In this document: in pieces, positions 17,836 through 27,538 of the stretch
Layout of the letters: the number at the start of each line of letters is the position of its first letter
How positions within the stretch are numbered: position 1 is the first letter of the stretch
NCBI GenBank assembly: GCA_002170485.2
Contig: NHDZ02000118.1
Span: 62,001-126,000, forward strand
Direction of reading: 5' to 3'
Length of the DNA: 64,000 bases
Source of the DNA: MED660 sp002691025
GTDB taxonomy: Bacteria; Myxococcota_A; UBA9160; UBA4427
Notes under the pieces: model-generated
The model's database searches: none
What the model saw: only the letters and a program-made list of their open reading frames with translations
Told to the model about the DNA's origin: nothing
Made by a program: the position numbers and the translations under genes

Positions 17836-18363
17836 ATGGACCTGAAGCAACTCGTTCGTACAATCCCCGACCATCCGAAACCCGGAATCATGTTCCGCGA
17901 TATCACCACCCTGATGGAAGATCAGGCCGGATTCAAACAGACCGTGGATGAATTGGTCGAACCGCTTCGAGAGCTGGATATCACGCGCGTCGCAGGAATC
18001 GACGCGAGAGGCTTCATCCTGGGCGGGGCCGTGGCGCATCAACTTTCCACCGGCTTCGTGGCAATTCGAAAACTGGGAAAACTTCCGCATACGACCTTGA
18101 GCGTCGAATATGAACTCGAATACGGAACCGACACACTGGAAATCCATACGGACAGCGTAAAACCAGGGGACCGGATCTTCCTCATCGACGATCTCATCGC
18201 AACGGGTGGCACTGCCTGCGCGGCCATTGAACTGATTCGACGCTCCGGTGGAACCGTGGTGGGAGCCGGCTTCGTCATCGACCTCCCTGCTCTAGGCGGC
18301 CGCCGGAAACTCGAAGAGATGGATGTCCCTGTGCGTACCCTGATGGAATTTGACGGTGAATAG
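17836..18363 (+). CDS. apt: Adenine phosphoribosyltransferase
   Basis: Converts adenine and PRPP to AMP. The 175 residues begin with the family start MDLKQLVRTIPDHPKPGIMF and contain GIDARGFILGGAVAHQL, VAIRKLGKLP and the PRPP-binding loop FLIDDLIATGGTA. Length is normal. It sits directly after mtnP, a two-step salvage unit for the adenine of methylthioadenosine. Confidence 0.95.
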   Translation: MDLKQLVRTIPDHPKPGIMFRDITTLMEDQAGFKQTVDELVEPLRELDITRVAGIDARGFILGGAVAHQLSTGFVAIRKLGKLPHTTLSVEYELEYGTDTLEIHTDSVKPGDRIFLIDDLIATGGTACAAIELIRRSGGTVVGAGFVIDLPALGGRRKLEEMDVPVRTLMEFDGE

Positions 18364-18423
18364 ATAAGCAGCGTCCTTCACCCGCGCAAAACGATCGGCA
18401 TCCCCCGATCACAGCAAAGAGAG

Positions 18424-20604
18424 ATGATGGAACCCAAACGCAAGCGATCAATATGCCTCTACCTTCTGGGTTTCCTGTCCCTGAATCTACTTTCGGCGAC
18501 CCACGCCAGGACAGGGCTCTCGTCGGAAGGAGCCGAGAACAAGGAAGCTGCAATCGAGGTTCTCCGCCCTGCCGTCAATCCTGACGACTGGCCTCTACAC
18601 GGCCGCACCTATGCGGAGGACCGGCACAGCCCCCTCGAGCAGATCAACAAGGAAAACGTAAGAGACCTGGGGCTGGCTTGGAGCTATGCAACGGGGACCA
18701 AACGGGGAATGGAAGCCACGCCCATCGTCTCTGATGGCGTGCTTTACGCCACGGGATCCTGGAGCATCGTCTATGCCCTTGAGGCGGCCACAGGAAAGGA
18801 ACTCTGGCGTTTCGACCCCCAGGTACCCAAGAACAAAGGCCGAGATGCCTGTTGCGATGTGGTCAACCGAGGTGTGGCGCTGTCGAAGGGCCGCGTCTTC
18901 GTGGGCACCATCGACGGGCGTCTCATCGCGCTGAATGCAAAGACGGGCCGGCCCATCTGGGAAGTCGCCACCACAGACCCTTCACGGCCCTATACCATCA
19001 CCGGCGCTCCGCGAGTCATTGGAGACCGGGTCCTGATCGGCAACGGCGGCGCTGACCTGGGTGTCCGGGGATACGTCAGCGCCTATAACACGAACACTGG
19101 CGAGCTGGAATGGCGTTTCTACACGGTTCCGGCGAGCAAGAACGGGCCGCACGAACACGCTGAACTTGAAGAAGCGGCGAAAACATGGCCTGGGAATGCA
19201 CTCTGGGAATCAGGCCTCGGCGGAACGGTCTGGGACTCCATGGCCTACGACCCAGAACTCGACCTCCTCTATGTGGGAACCGGGAACGCCTCCATCTACC
19301 ACCGGGAATCCAGGAGCCCCGGTGGTGGAGACAACCTCTACCTCTCTTCCATCCTGGCCTTGCGACCCCAAACCGGAGAACTGGTCTGGCACTACCAGAC
19401 CACACCCGGTGATCAGTGGGACTACACCGCTACACAACAGATGATCCTGGTCGACCGGGAGTGGAAGGGGCAGAAGAGGAAGCTGCTGTTCCAGGCTCCC
19501 AAGAACGGCTTCTTCTATGTGCTGGACCGGGAGACGGGCGAGCTCCTCTCTGCCGAGAAATACGCCCATGTCAGTTGGGCGTCGCATGTCGACATGGAGA
19601 CGGGGCGACCCGTAGAACGAGAAGAAGCGAATTGGACCGACAAAGAAGCTGTTGTGGCCCCCCATGTCTTTGGCGCACATAGCTGGCATCCGATGAGTTT
19701 CGATGATGAGCGCGGGCTGGTCTACATGCCGAATCTGGCCTTGTTCTACTACTTCTCGCCCAAGAAGGACTTCCAGTACCAGAACGGTCTCTACCAGACG
19801 GGGGAAGACTTCGCGGCCATGAACGATCTGGGCGAAGAAGTCGAAGTGCTGCAAAACAGCGTCTGCTCACCCAGTCGACTGGTCGCGTGGAATCCCGAGA
19901 GCCAATCAGCCGCATGGGAAGTAAGACATGATTCGCCTGTGGGGGCCGGCGTGCTCTCCACCCGAGGCGGGCTGGTCTTCCAGGGTTCGAGCACGGGTGA
20001 ATTCACGGCTTACGATTCAGACACAGGAGAAAAGCTATGGTCGGACCGGGCTCCGGTCGGCATCATGGCGGCTCCAGTCAGCTATCGCATCGGTGAGGAC
20101 CAATACATCGCCGTCGTGGCCGGAGTGGGTGGCGCGGGCGGAATGAACTTCGCTCCCAAGATCGATTACGTGAATGCCGGCCAGATTCTCGCATGGAAAT
20201 TGAAAGGGAAAGCCTCCATGCCAGAAGTCCAGAAGCGCAAGCCGGGCCAGGTTCAGGCCCGGCGAGTCGAAGCCTCCCCGGACCTGGTCGACATTGGGCG
20301 TGGACTCTATGGCGAGCACTGTGTCCGATGCCATGGTCCGGGAGCCGTCTCAAGCGGCCTTCTCCCCGACCTCCGGTACTCCAGTCAGGATGTGTACGAC
20401 AACTGGAACGGCATCGTGTTGGGAGGGATGCGAGGCATGGACGGCATGGCCAGCTTTGCCGACGCGCTGACTCTCACCGAATCAAATGCAATCCGGGCCT
20501 ATGTATCCTCTCGAGCCCACCGGGAGCCGACCGTCATTGACTGGGTGCTCCAAAAAGTCGCCGACAGTTCCATCTGCGTTCCCGCAGAATGGGCCACGGA
20601 CTGA
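18424..20604 (+). CDS. PQQ-dependent quinohemoprotein alcohol dehydrogenase
   Basis: 726-residue periplasmic alcohol dehydrogenase with a signal peptide (about 1-30). The eight-bladed PQQ propeller has the adjacent-cysteine disulfide in DACCDVV, the catalytic Asp in GDQWDYTATQ and repeated Trp-docking motifs (TGELEWRFY, TGELVWHYQT, TGEKLWSDRA). A C-terminal cytochrome c domain carries the heme motif CVRCH. The residue two after the catalytic Asp is Thr, not the Asp typical of lanthanide enzymes, so calcium is the likelier metal. Electrons from the alcohol would pass through the heme to a cytochrome c. No dedicated cytochrome or PQQ synthesis gene lies nearby. Confidence 0.93.
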   Translation: MMEPKRKRSICLYLLGFLSLNLLSATHARTGLSSEGAENKEAAIEVLRPAVNPDDWPLHGRTYAEDRHSPLEQINKENVRDLGLAWSYATGTKRGMEATPIVSDGVLYATGSWSIVYALEAATGKELWRFDPQVPKNKGRDACCDVVNRGVALSKGRVFVGTIDGRLIALNAKTGRPIWEVATTDPSRPYTITGAPRVIGDRVLIGNGGADLGVRGYVSAYNTNTGELEWRFYTVPASKNGPHEHAELEEAAKTWPGNALWESGLGGTVWDSMAYDPELDLLYVGTGNASIYHRESRSPGGGDNLYLSSILALRPQTGELVWHYQTTPGDQWDYTATQQMILVDREWKGQKRKLLFQAPKNGFFYVLDRETGELLSAEKYAHVSWASHVDMETGRPVEREEANWTDKEAVVAPHVFGAHSWHPMSFDDERGLVYMPNLALFYYFSPKKDFQYQNGLYQTGEDFAAMNDLGEEVEVLQNSVCSPSRLVAWNPESQSAAWEVRHDSPVGAGVLSTRGGLVFQGSSTGEFTAYDSDTGEKLWSDRAPVGIMAAPVSYRIGEDQYIAVVAGVGGAGGMNFAPKIDYVNAGQILAWKLKGKASMPEVQKRKPGQVQARRVEASPDLVDIGRGLYGEHCVRCHGPGAVSSGLLPDLRYSSQDVYDNWNGIVLGGMRGMDGMASFADALTLTESNAIRAYVSSRAHREPTVIDWVLQKVADSSICVPAEWATD

Positions 20605-20707
20605 GCCTCTCATGGCGTCCGAGCGCCAGATGGCCCCGTCCTTCCTATGCGATCAAGCCGCCACCGGGGAAATCACGAACAAGCGCAATGGAATGCCGCT
20701 TTGGGCA

Positions 20708-22201
20708 TCAACCTGATTTCGGAAATCCCAGATCCACTCCGCGATGCTCGGGGTCGGGCCATCGGGTCGTGACGACTTTGGGACGGGTATAGAACTGCAC
20801 CCCTTCCGGTCCGTAGATCGAATGACTGCCGAACAATGAATTCTTCCAACCGCCAAAGGAATAGAAACCGAGCGGGACGGGGATCGGCACATTCACACCC
20901 ACCATGCCCACCTGGATCTCACGCTGGAATTGACGAGCCGCCCCCCCGTCATTCGTGAAGATCGCCGTGCCGTTCGCATACGGATTCGCATTGATGAGAT
21001 CAATCGCATCAGAGAACTGCTCTGTACGTACGACGCTGAGCACAGGGCCGAAGATCTCCTCGCGATAGATCTCCATATCGGCCTGCACCTGGTCAAACAG
21101 GGTGGGACCCACAAAGAAGCCCTTCTCACATCCCGGAACCTGGATGCCCCGACCATCCATGACCAGTTCAGCCCCTTGCTTTTCTCCCGAGTCGATACAT
21201 CCCACGACCCGATCCCGATGCTGTGACGAAATCAACGGACCCATCTCCGATTCAGGAGCGCTGGCAGGCCCGACCTTGAGAGCCGAAATCCGTTCTTTGA
21301 GCTTGGGAATCAGCCGGTCGCCCGCATCTCCCACAGCGACCACGACTGAAATTGCCATACAGCGCTCGCCCGCAGAGCCATACCCGGCCGAAACCGCGGC
21401 ATCCGCAGCCAGGTCGAGATCCGCATCAGGCAGAACAATCATATGGTTCTTCGCGCCGCCCAGAGCCTGCACCCTCTTGCCATGACGAGAACCCTCCTCG
21501 TAGATGGAGCGCGCCACCGGCGTCGAGCCGACAAAGCTCAGAGCCGCCACATCGGGGTGCTCGATCAGTCGCTTCACCGCAACACGGTCCCCTTGAAGTA
21601 CATTCAGCACTCCCTCGGGCAGGCCGGCACGCTGAAAGAGATCAGCCAGATAGAGAGACGCCGAGGGGTCTTTCTCCGACGGTTTGAGAATCACTGCATT
21701 TCCGCAAGCCAAAGCATTGGGAATCATCCAAAGAGGAACCATCACAGGGAAATTGAAGGGTGTGATGCAACCCACCACTCCCAGCGGCTCCCGTACAGAC
21801 ATGATGTCCACGCCAGACGAAACTTCCTGCGACTGGGAACCCTTCAAGTGGTGCGCGATTCCACAAGCGAACTCAACAGACTCAAGGCCTCGCTGCACCT
21901 CACCCCGAGCATCATCCAGGGTCTTTCCGTGTTCCGCGGAAACGATCCCAGCGAGTTCATCCTTCGACTCATGAAGAAGGTTCCGAACAGAGAACATCAC
22001 CTGCATGCGTCGCGTGAGCGATGTGTTACGCCAACCTGTGTAGGCAGCGAGAGAAGAGGCAACAACCTGATCGGTTTGATCGACATCGGCGAACCCGACC
22101 TCAGCGATCACTTCTCCCGTGGCAGGGTCGTGAACAGGTCCGGACTGACCTGATCGGCTCTGAACAACTTTTCCATCCATCCAGTGAGTAATCGTCTTCA
22201 C
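20708..22201 (-). CDS. mmsA: Methylmalonate-semialdehyde dehydrogenase (CoA-acylating)
   Basis: Oxidises methylmalonate semialdehyde (valine, thymine) and malonate semialdehyde to propionyl-CoA or acetyl-CoA with NAD and CoA. Family signatures are GCITPFNFPVMVPLWM, KPSEKDPS, ALGGAKNHMIVLPDAD and the catalytic Cys in GSAGERCMAIS. I chose the GTG at 22201: it has an AGGAG nine bases upstream and gives 497 residues, the usual size. The longer ATG reading adds 26 residues without family character. It pairs logically with the acyl-CoA genes elsewhere in the window, but no valine cluster surrounds it. Confidence 0.93.
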   Translation of the reverse strand: MKTITHWMDGKVVQSRSGQSGPVHDPATGEVIAEVGFADVDQTDQVVASSLAAYTGWRNTSLTRRMQVMFSVRNLLHESKDELAGIVSAEHGKTLDDARGEVQRGLESVEFACGIAHHLKGSQSQEVSSGVDIMSVREPLGVVGCITPFNFPVMVPLWMIPNALACGNAVILKPSEKDPSASLYLADLFQRAGLPEGVLNVLQGDRVAVKRLIEHPDVAALSFVGSTPVARSIYEEGSRHGKRVQALGGAKNHMIVLPDADLDLAADAAVSAGYGSAGERCMAISVVVAVGDAGDRLIPKLKERISALKVGPASAPESEMGPLISSQHRDRVVGCIDSGEKQGAELVMDGRGIQVPGCEKGFFVGPTLFDQVQADMEIYREEIFGPVLSVVRTEQFSDAIDLINANPYANGTAIFTNDGGAARQFQREIQVGMVGVNVPIPVPLGFYSFGGWKNSLFGSHSIYGPEGVQFYTRPKVVTTRWPDPEHRGVDLGFPKSG

Positions 22202-22369
22202 GAAGGGAATCTCCTCGCTTGAGTGCCTGTTGCAAAGGGGGAGACGAAAAGAAAAAGGGACATGCTCACCCGTCGCCAAAGACGAGCCAAGATAGCCGCT
22301 TTTACCCCTCCGTCATCATGATCAGGACAAATCCGTGTTAAGTGTTAAGAAGCCTGAGAGAGGGATCGA

Positions 22370-23095
22370 CTAGGACTCGTAGGGAGTCCACTCGTCCGAT
22401 TTCTGGGAAAGGCGATCCGCAATCACGCGAAATGTCGTGGGATGATGACCCAGACCACAGTGACTACTCCAGACCCCGACATTCTCACTCAGTGGGCCCT
22501 CTTTCCCGACACAGCTGCGCCAGTTAACAATTCCATCGCTTCGGGTATAGATCGCGGTCGTCGGCACCCGAAGCGGTCGCCGTAGTTGCTCCAGCAAGGC
22601 CGGCTCATCTTCCAGGCCCGCGGCTGCGGCCGAAGCCAGGAAGGAAACATTGTTCGCCATGGGATCCTGGAAAGGGCTCGCCAGTGTAATCACCATCCTG
22701 ACATTCTCGGGGAAGGCACGCGCGATTTCACGCGCATAGATCCCGCCTAGACTCCATCCAATCAGACTGATCTTCTGCTGATAACGTTCGGTCAAGTCTT
22801 CGAAGCGGGACTGCATCCCCTCCAACGTTTCAGAAGAAGGGCCTCGATTCCGGCCCAGGCGCCAACCATGAACGCGATAGCCCAAGGAAGCCAGGAATCG
22901 ACGCAGCGCCAATGTGGACACGTCGCCTGCGGTAAAGCCCGGGAATACGAGCACCGGATGCCCATCTCCATGCGGGGATCTTCTAAGGAGCGGAAGATTG
23001 GCCAGCAGGATCCCGAACTCCAGCCCGGCACGGGCTTCAAGTGCGAGCAGGGGAAGAGGCGGAGGGGCGAGTTTCCCGGCAGGGCCAAATGACAT
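22370..23095 (-). CDS. Alpha/beta hydrolase (lipase-like)
   Basis: About 241 residues. The lipase-type fold shows VLVFPGFTAGD (oxyanion strand), nucleophile elbow GWSLGG, Asp in YTRSDGIV and catalytic His in HCGLGHHP. The first part (LEARAGLEFGILLANLPLL) is hydrophobic and may touch membrane. I prefer the ATG at 23095, which has GGAGG upstream; the frame is open to 23200 and a longer start is possible. It precedes mmsA on the same strand by 168 bases. Substrate unknown; PHB/lipase-like esters are a guess. Confidence 0.78.
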   Translation of the reverse strand: MSFGPAGKLAPPPLPLLALEARAGLEFGILLANLPLLRRSPHGDGHPVLVFPGFTAGDVSTLALRRFLASLGYRVHGWRLGRNRGPSSETLEGMQSRFEDLTERYQQKISLIGWSLGGIYAREIARAFPENVRMVITLASPFQDPMANNVSFLASAAAAGLEDEPALLEQLRRPLRVPTTAIYTRSDGIVNWRSCVGKEGPLSENVGVWSSHCGLGHHPTTFRVIADRLSQKSDEWTPYES

Positions 23096-23214
23096 CGCTC
23101 GATCTGTGCCTCCATTCCATACCGCCGCATGAACCCTGTGGACCGTAGCAGAAAAGGGGTTCTTCATTTCCTGGCAGAGGCCGCTAGAATCTGGCTTCAA
23201 CCACGGAGGCTTTC

Positions 23215-24357
23215 ATGTCTGATCTATTGCGATCACCCTTTCACGCGCTCTACGAAGAACACTACCCTGACGTCGAATGGGAAGATTGGGGAGGATACGG
23301 GTCGGCCTCCCTGATGGGCGACGCGGATGACGAGATCAAGGCCATCAGAACCGATACGGTCATGTTCGACATGTCGCCTGTCGTGAAGTACCGCATCAAG
23401 GGCCCGGAAGCCGAAGCCTTCCTCAACAAGCTGACGACCCGACAAATGGCGATCAAACCCGGACGGGTCCGCTACACATGCTGGTGCAATCACGAAGGCA
23501 GACTCCTCGACGATGGGACGGCCTTCCGGATCTCAGAAGACGAGTACCTTCTATGCCCAGGCGAGCGACATCCGGAGCACTTTCCCGACGTGGCAAAGGG
23601 AATGAACGTGGAAGTCAAGGAAGTCACCGGCGAAATCGCGTCGCTCACCATCCAGGGCAAGACCTCTCTTTCCACGCTTCAAAAAATCGGGATCAAGGGA
23701 CTGGAGCAGCTCGCGCCGTACAGCTTTGAAAACTACGACTCGCCCGCAGGAGAAGTCCGGATATCTCGAACCGGATTTTTCGGAGACCTCGGATACGAAC
23801 TGTGGATGGACCTTGATCAAACTGAAGCCATCTGGAAGGCCCTGATCGAAGCAGGGACTCGCCCCATCGGAATGGTCACGCTCTGCAACGGGCGGCTGGA
23901 AGCGGGCATGTTGATTCCCGGAGAGGGCTACGATTTCGAACCGGCCACCCCGGATGGCAGCTCCGCTCACCCCCTCAATCGCTCTCCATTCGAGGTCGGA
24001 CTCGGATTCCTTGTCAGCAAGAAGAAGCCGGAATTCATCGGGCGAGAAGCCCTTCTCGCAGAAATGGAGGCTGGCTCCACCTGGGCACTCATTGGACTTG
24101 AGCTGGAAGGCGAGCAGGGCTCCGAACACGGAGACAAGGTCTTCCACGAGGACAGGGAAGTCGGCTTCATCACGTCCGGCTTCTACTCTGTAAGCCTCGG
24201 CAGGAATATCGCCTTGGCCAGCGTGGAGGCCTCCCTCGAAGAAATCGGCACCGCGTTCCAGGTCGAAACCAAGAGTGGCCGAGTCGGTGCCCAATCGGTC
24301 GAGAAACCCTTCATCAATCCGGAGCGGAAATCACAGATGCCCGCCCCTGCACTCTGA
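23215..24357 (+). CDS. GcvT-family folate-dependent aminomethyltransferase or demethylase
   Basis: 380 residues of the glycine-cleavage T-protein fold, which moves one-carbon groups to tetrahydrofolate. Visible elements are VMFDMSPVVKYRIKGPEAEAF, LTTRQMAIKPGRVRYTCWCN, SRTGFFGDLGYELWM and a C-terminal GCV_T barrel (GLELEGEQGSEHGDKVF). It lacks a nearby glycine-cleavage H or P protein, so it is more likely a dedicated demethylase of the DMSP or methylated-amine type. Which one cannot be told by eye. GGAGG sits five bases before the ATG. It converges on the large PQQ gene across a shared hairpin. Confidence 0.82.
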   Translation: MSDLLRSPFHALYEEHYPDVEWEDWGGYGSASLMGDADDEIKAIRTDTVMFDMSPVVKYRIKGPEAEAFLNKLTTRQMAIKPGRVRYTCWCNHEGRLLDDGTAFRISEDEYLLCPGERHPEHFPDVAKGMNVEVKEVTGEIASLTIQGKTSLSTLQKIGIKGLEQLAPYSFENYDSPAGEVRISRTGFFGDLGYELWMDLDQTEAIWKALIEAGTRPIGMVTLCNGRLEAGMLIPGEGYDFEPATPDGSSAHPLNRSPFEVGLGFLVSKKKPEFIGREALLAEMEAGSTWALIGLELEGEQGSEHGDKVFHEDREVGFITSGFYSVSLGRNIALASVEASLEEIGTAFQVETKSGRVGAQSVEKPFINPERKSQMPAPAL

Positions 24358-24370
24358 GTCGGGATGCGAT

Positions 24371-24406
24371 GATCTGAGACGGACCGAGAGAGTCCGCGCT
24401 CAGATC
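24371..24406. terminator. Bidirectional terminator-like hairpin
   Basis: GATCTGAG...CTCAGATC with an inner CGGAC...GTCCG stem lies between the two convergent genes. The right arm overlaps the stop codon of the PQQ/PEP-CTERM gene. Stem 8 + 5 bp with a small internal loop and no clear T-run. Confidence 0.55.
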
Positions 24407-27192
24407 GGCTCGCGACGCTTCACGCGACGAAGAAGACCGAGGGCCAGGATCGCGGTCAGGCCCAGGACGACTCCTGTTGGCTCGGGGATACGGAAGGTCT
24501 CGTCACGGATGAGACAATTGTTCGTCTCATCCAATTCCTCGAGCCCCCCGATGGAGTCCGCACAAGCGATCCAATAGAAAGGCCCCCTCCCCTGCGTCCC
24601 AACCTGAGGCAGGCTCTCGGGAATCGTGGCGTCCACCGAAGAGCAACTCGCCTGGACTCCTCCTGCCAGATCTTCGATCCAGCAACTCCCTATCTGGGAA
24701 TCGATTCCCGTGTCCAGAACCCGATCCGCTGAAAGGTGGAATGTCACCGGAAAACTGGACAAACCGAATCCGTCATTGGCGACATCCGCTTCAAGAAGAA
24801 CCGGATCACCTCGATTGGCCTCACTGGGGACCACCATCGAAAGCACACTGACGTCCGGCAGGTAGTCCGGATCACACGCGTCCCCGATCCCATCGAAATC
24901 GCTATCCCTTTGATCCGGGTCATACACCGAGGGACACAGATCCTCTTCATCCGGAATTCCGTCTTCGTCACCGTCGGGCTCGAAGAGATCCGCATCAATC
25001 CACTCACCGACCAGGAAGACCGCTTCCGGATCGGGCAACAAAGTGCCCCGCGCCATCCGAACCTCCACATCTTCGGAAGCCATTCGGAGCCAGACCAAAC
25101 TGCTTTCTTTGTCGCCCACGACAATCCGTCTTGCATCCACCACCCCCAGATCGTCTTCGGACGGAATAACATCAATCAGGTTGAGGTCGTCGGCAGGAGG
25201 ATCAAAACGGAAATCCAAGTCACCCGGCGCGGGAGCACCGGGCTGGTGACATGTGGCGCAATTCACAGCCAGGTGCGAACGAACCCGCAGGTCTCGGTCG
25301 GCCGACGAGTCATACAAAGAGGCATAGCGATCGTAGGAATCAGGATCTTCCACTTCGGTGTCGAAGAGGTCGCGGCAGATCCAATCATTCAATTGCGAAC
25401 CGTTGGGACCGGGTGTCGAAAGAGGAAAGCCAAGCTGCCGGGTGCGAGCGCCAAGAACGCGGCCCGCGGCCGTGGTGTGGCAGCCGAGACATTCAGAACG
25501 CCCCGGGTAGTGCCACGTCTGATCCCTGTCTCCCAGGTCGATGACTTCATCCAATGTATCCGGGAGGAGTTCTGCGTCCGTCTGCTCTTCATTCCAGCGA
25601 TAGGTCAGACCCACCCATTGGGTTTCCTGACGGAGCATGATCCGGGTCTCCAACCGTCGCAGGCTCCCATCCGACCGCTCCAACTCAAAGTGCTTGATCG
25701 TCGCCGTGCCAATGGGGAAAAGCCAGGCATCCGTGGCACGGAACGAAACCTGATCACTCCCCGGAAGCGCCACCCACCTTCGCTTGAGTGCATTGTCCGA
25801 CCAGAGACTGTTCGTCACTTCGTAGGGGATGACACCGGGCTCAACCTCCAACTGCTCCACATCTGAAAAAATTCCTGTCTCAGACAGAAGTGTCGGAAAG
25901 CTTCCTGGCACCTCTCCCCCGGGCTCATCCCGCCGCTCAAAGCGATAGAGATACCCGGGCCAAGGAGCGACAGCCAGGATCTCTCCACTCTGATCTTCAC
26001 CAAAAGAGGCGATGCCCTGGGAAGAACTTCCGATGGCAATCGGGGATTCTCCAGAGCCTGGATCCCAGGCAGAAATCACCCGACTGATATAGTCGCTATA
26101 GATATAGACGCCTTGGAGCTCCGGGAACTGAGTGCCCCGATAGACGTAGCCTCCTGTCACGCTGGCTCCCGATGAAGTCGGGTGCGGGTATTCGATCACA
26201 GGGGGCACGGACGAAATTGACGAGCAGTCCTTGGAACCAGCATCCTGGCTGCCTTCACAGAAATCCCAGCCGAAATTGACGCCGCCGGGAGTGCCTGCCG
26301 GAAGAAAATGGATCTCCTCCCACTGATTCTGACCCACATCGCCGATCCATAGATCACCCGTCAAAGCGTCAAAAGAAAACCTCCAAGGATTCCGGAGGCC
26401 ATAATGGAAGATGGCTCCCGATGCCTCCGGCTGATCCACAAAGGGGTTGTCGGCAGGAAAAAGAGAAGGCGCCGTTTCCCGAACATCCAGTCTGAGGATC
26501 GAACCCAGATTCGAACCCAGATCCTGGGCTGAATCCAACGGATCATACGAACCGCCGCCGTCTCCGACACCCACATAGAGATAATCATCGGGGCCAAACA
26601 CGAGCATGCCCCCGTTGTGATTCACAAAGGTCTGGGGGAACTCGAAGACCAGTTCCTCCGTGCTCGGATCGGCGGCATTCGCGTCACTCTCGCTGGCCTC
26701 GAAGCGCACGATCTTCGTACACCAGGCCGTACCGCTACCGGGAGCACACCCGGAACTCGCCGTGAAGTTGACATAGAAACGACGGTTGGTCGCAAAATCC
26801 GGATCAAAAGCGAGTCCCAACAAACCCTGCTCATTTCGACCGTCTTCAACAAGCGAACGAATATCCAGGAAAAGAGAACTGCTCGTCACATCGTCGCGAT
26901 TCTCGAAGACTTGAATCGTTCCGGACTGCTCAACGACAAAAAGACGATTCGTATTGTCCGGAGACGCAGCTACCAGAACGGGGCCCGAAAACGAGAGGTT
27001 CGGAAAGGCTCGAACGAGCCTCATGGGCTGAGGGTCGGGGTCTGCATTGAGAGGCAGATTGTGCCCCGCGAAGAGGATCCGGTCGGTTTCGTTGCAAACC
27101 GGGGCAGCCGACAAAACCCCGGGGATCACAACACCGAGCAGCATGCTTGAAACCAGCAGCCGGCAGAAATAGAGACCCAATACTCTTGTCAT
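24400..27192 (-). CDS. PQQ sugar dehydrogenase/diheme cytochrome fusion with PEP-CTERM tail
   Basis: About 930 residues, exported. After a signal peptide (about 5-30) comes a six-bladed glucose/sorbosone-dehydrogenase propeller (GLLGLAFDPDF, NHNGGMLVFGPDDYLYVGVG, GLRNPWRFSFD). A region like SO2930-family diheme cytochromes follows (SLWSDNALKRRW, CLGCH, CATCH). Then come thrombospondin type-3-like calcium loops (DEDGIPDEEDLCP, DSDFDGIGDACD) and a CARDB-like adhesion domain (EANRGDPVLLEADVANDG). The last 29 residues carry IPEP, a hydrophobic span and RRVKRR, the exosortase sorting signal. It could pass electrons from an extracellular sugar or alcohol through its own hemes. I chose the ATG that gives the signal peptide; the frame is open to 27240. 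Confidence 0.85.
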   Translation of the reverse strand: MTRVLGLYFCRLLVSSMLLGVVIPGVLSAAPVCNETDRILFAGHNLPLNADPDPQPMRLVRAFPNLSFSGPVLVAASPDNTNRLFVVEQSGTIQVFENRDDVTSSSLFLDIRSLVEDGRNEQGLLGLAFDPDFATNRRFYVNFTASSGCAPGSGTAWCTKIVRFEASESDANAADPSTEELVFEFPQTFVNHNGGMLVFGPDDYLYVGVGDGGGSYDPLDSAQDLGSNLGSILRLDVRETAPSLFPADNPFVDQPEASGAIFHYGLRNPWRFSFDALTGDLWIGDVGQNQWEEIHFLPAGTPGGVNFGWDFCEGSQDAGSKDCSSISSVPPVIEYPHPTSSGASVTGGYVYRGTQFPELQGVYIYSDYISRVISAWDPGSGESPIAIGSSSQGIASFGEDQSGEILAVAPWPGYLYRFERRDEPGGEVPGSFPTLLSETGIFSDVEQLEVEPGVIPYEVTNSLWSDNALKRRWVALPGSDQVSFRATDAWLFPIGTATIKHFELERSDGSLRRLETRIMLRQETQWVGLTYRWNEEQTDAELLPDTLDEVIDLGDRDQTWHYPGRSECLGCHTTAAGRVLGARTRQLGFPLSTPGPNGSQLNDWICRDLFDTEVEDPDSYDRYASLYDSSADRDLRVRSHLAVNCATCHQPGAPAPGDLDFRFDPPADDLNLIDVIPSEDDLGVVDARRIVVGDKESSLVWLRMASEDVEVRMARGTLLPDPEAVFLVGEWIDADLFEPDGDEDGIPDEEDLCPSVYDPDQRDSDFDGIGDACDPDYLPDVSVLSMVVPSEANRGDPVLLEADVANDGFGLSSFPVTFHLSADRVLDTGIDSQIGSCWIEDLAGGVQASCSSVDATIPESLPQVGTQGRGPFYWIACADSIGGLEELDETNNCLIRDETFRIPEPTGVVLGLTAILALGLLRRVKRREPI

Positions 27193-27538
27193 CCGCTGAT
27201 ACAACCTCTCACCCGCTTGGCACCCGCCTTGAAAGGACAACTCTATCCTACCCTATCGTGACAAAATACGATTTTCGTCACAGAAGAGAGTCGGGACAAC
27301 AGACGCACTTTCAAGAACCATTGGGCAGAAATCCAGGAAAATACGTGCGTCCCACAAGCGACCCCAACACAAACAGGGAATCAGCCCGGGGCCCGAGGGG
27401 AATCTGCGCTCTCCTTGAGCCCATCGAACTGCTCATTGGATTCTTTGTAACGTCCAGGAGGGCGGAGGCCCTTCCAGGGTTTCCGGGCAGCCTTGCTGGG
27501 CCAACGGGAATCGGAACTCCCGGCGGAACTTCAACGAA
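27193..27538. other. Intergenic region between PQQ gene and P450
   Basis: No credible gene. It contains an imperfect dyad, GTGACAAAAT-ACG-ATTTTCGTCAC (27258-27281), placed to act on the minus-strand PQQ gene. It also holds the leader of that gene. No clear terminator for the P450 was seen. Confidence 0.45.

Noticed and set aside
21443..22153. 236-codon plus-strand reading frame
   Set aside because: It is antisense to mmsA.
24736..25866. 376-codon plus-strand reading frame
   Set aside because: It is antisense to the PQQ/diheme gene, has Arg/Thr-rich composition and no family pattern.
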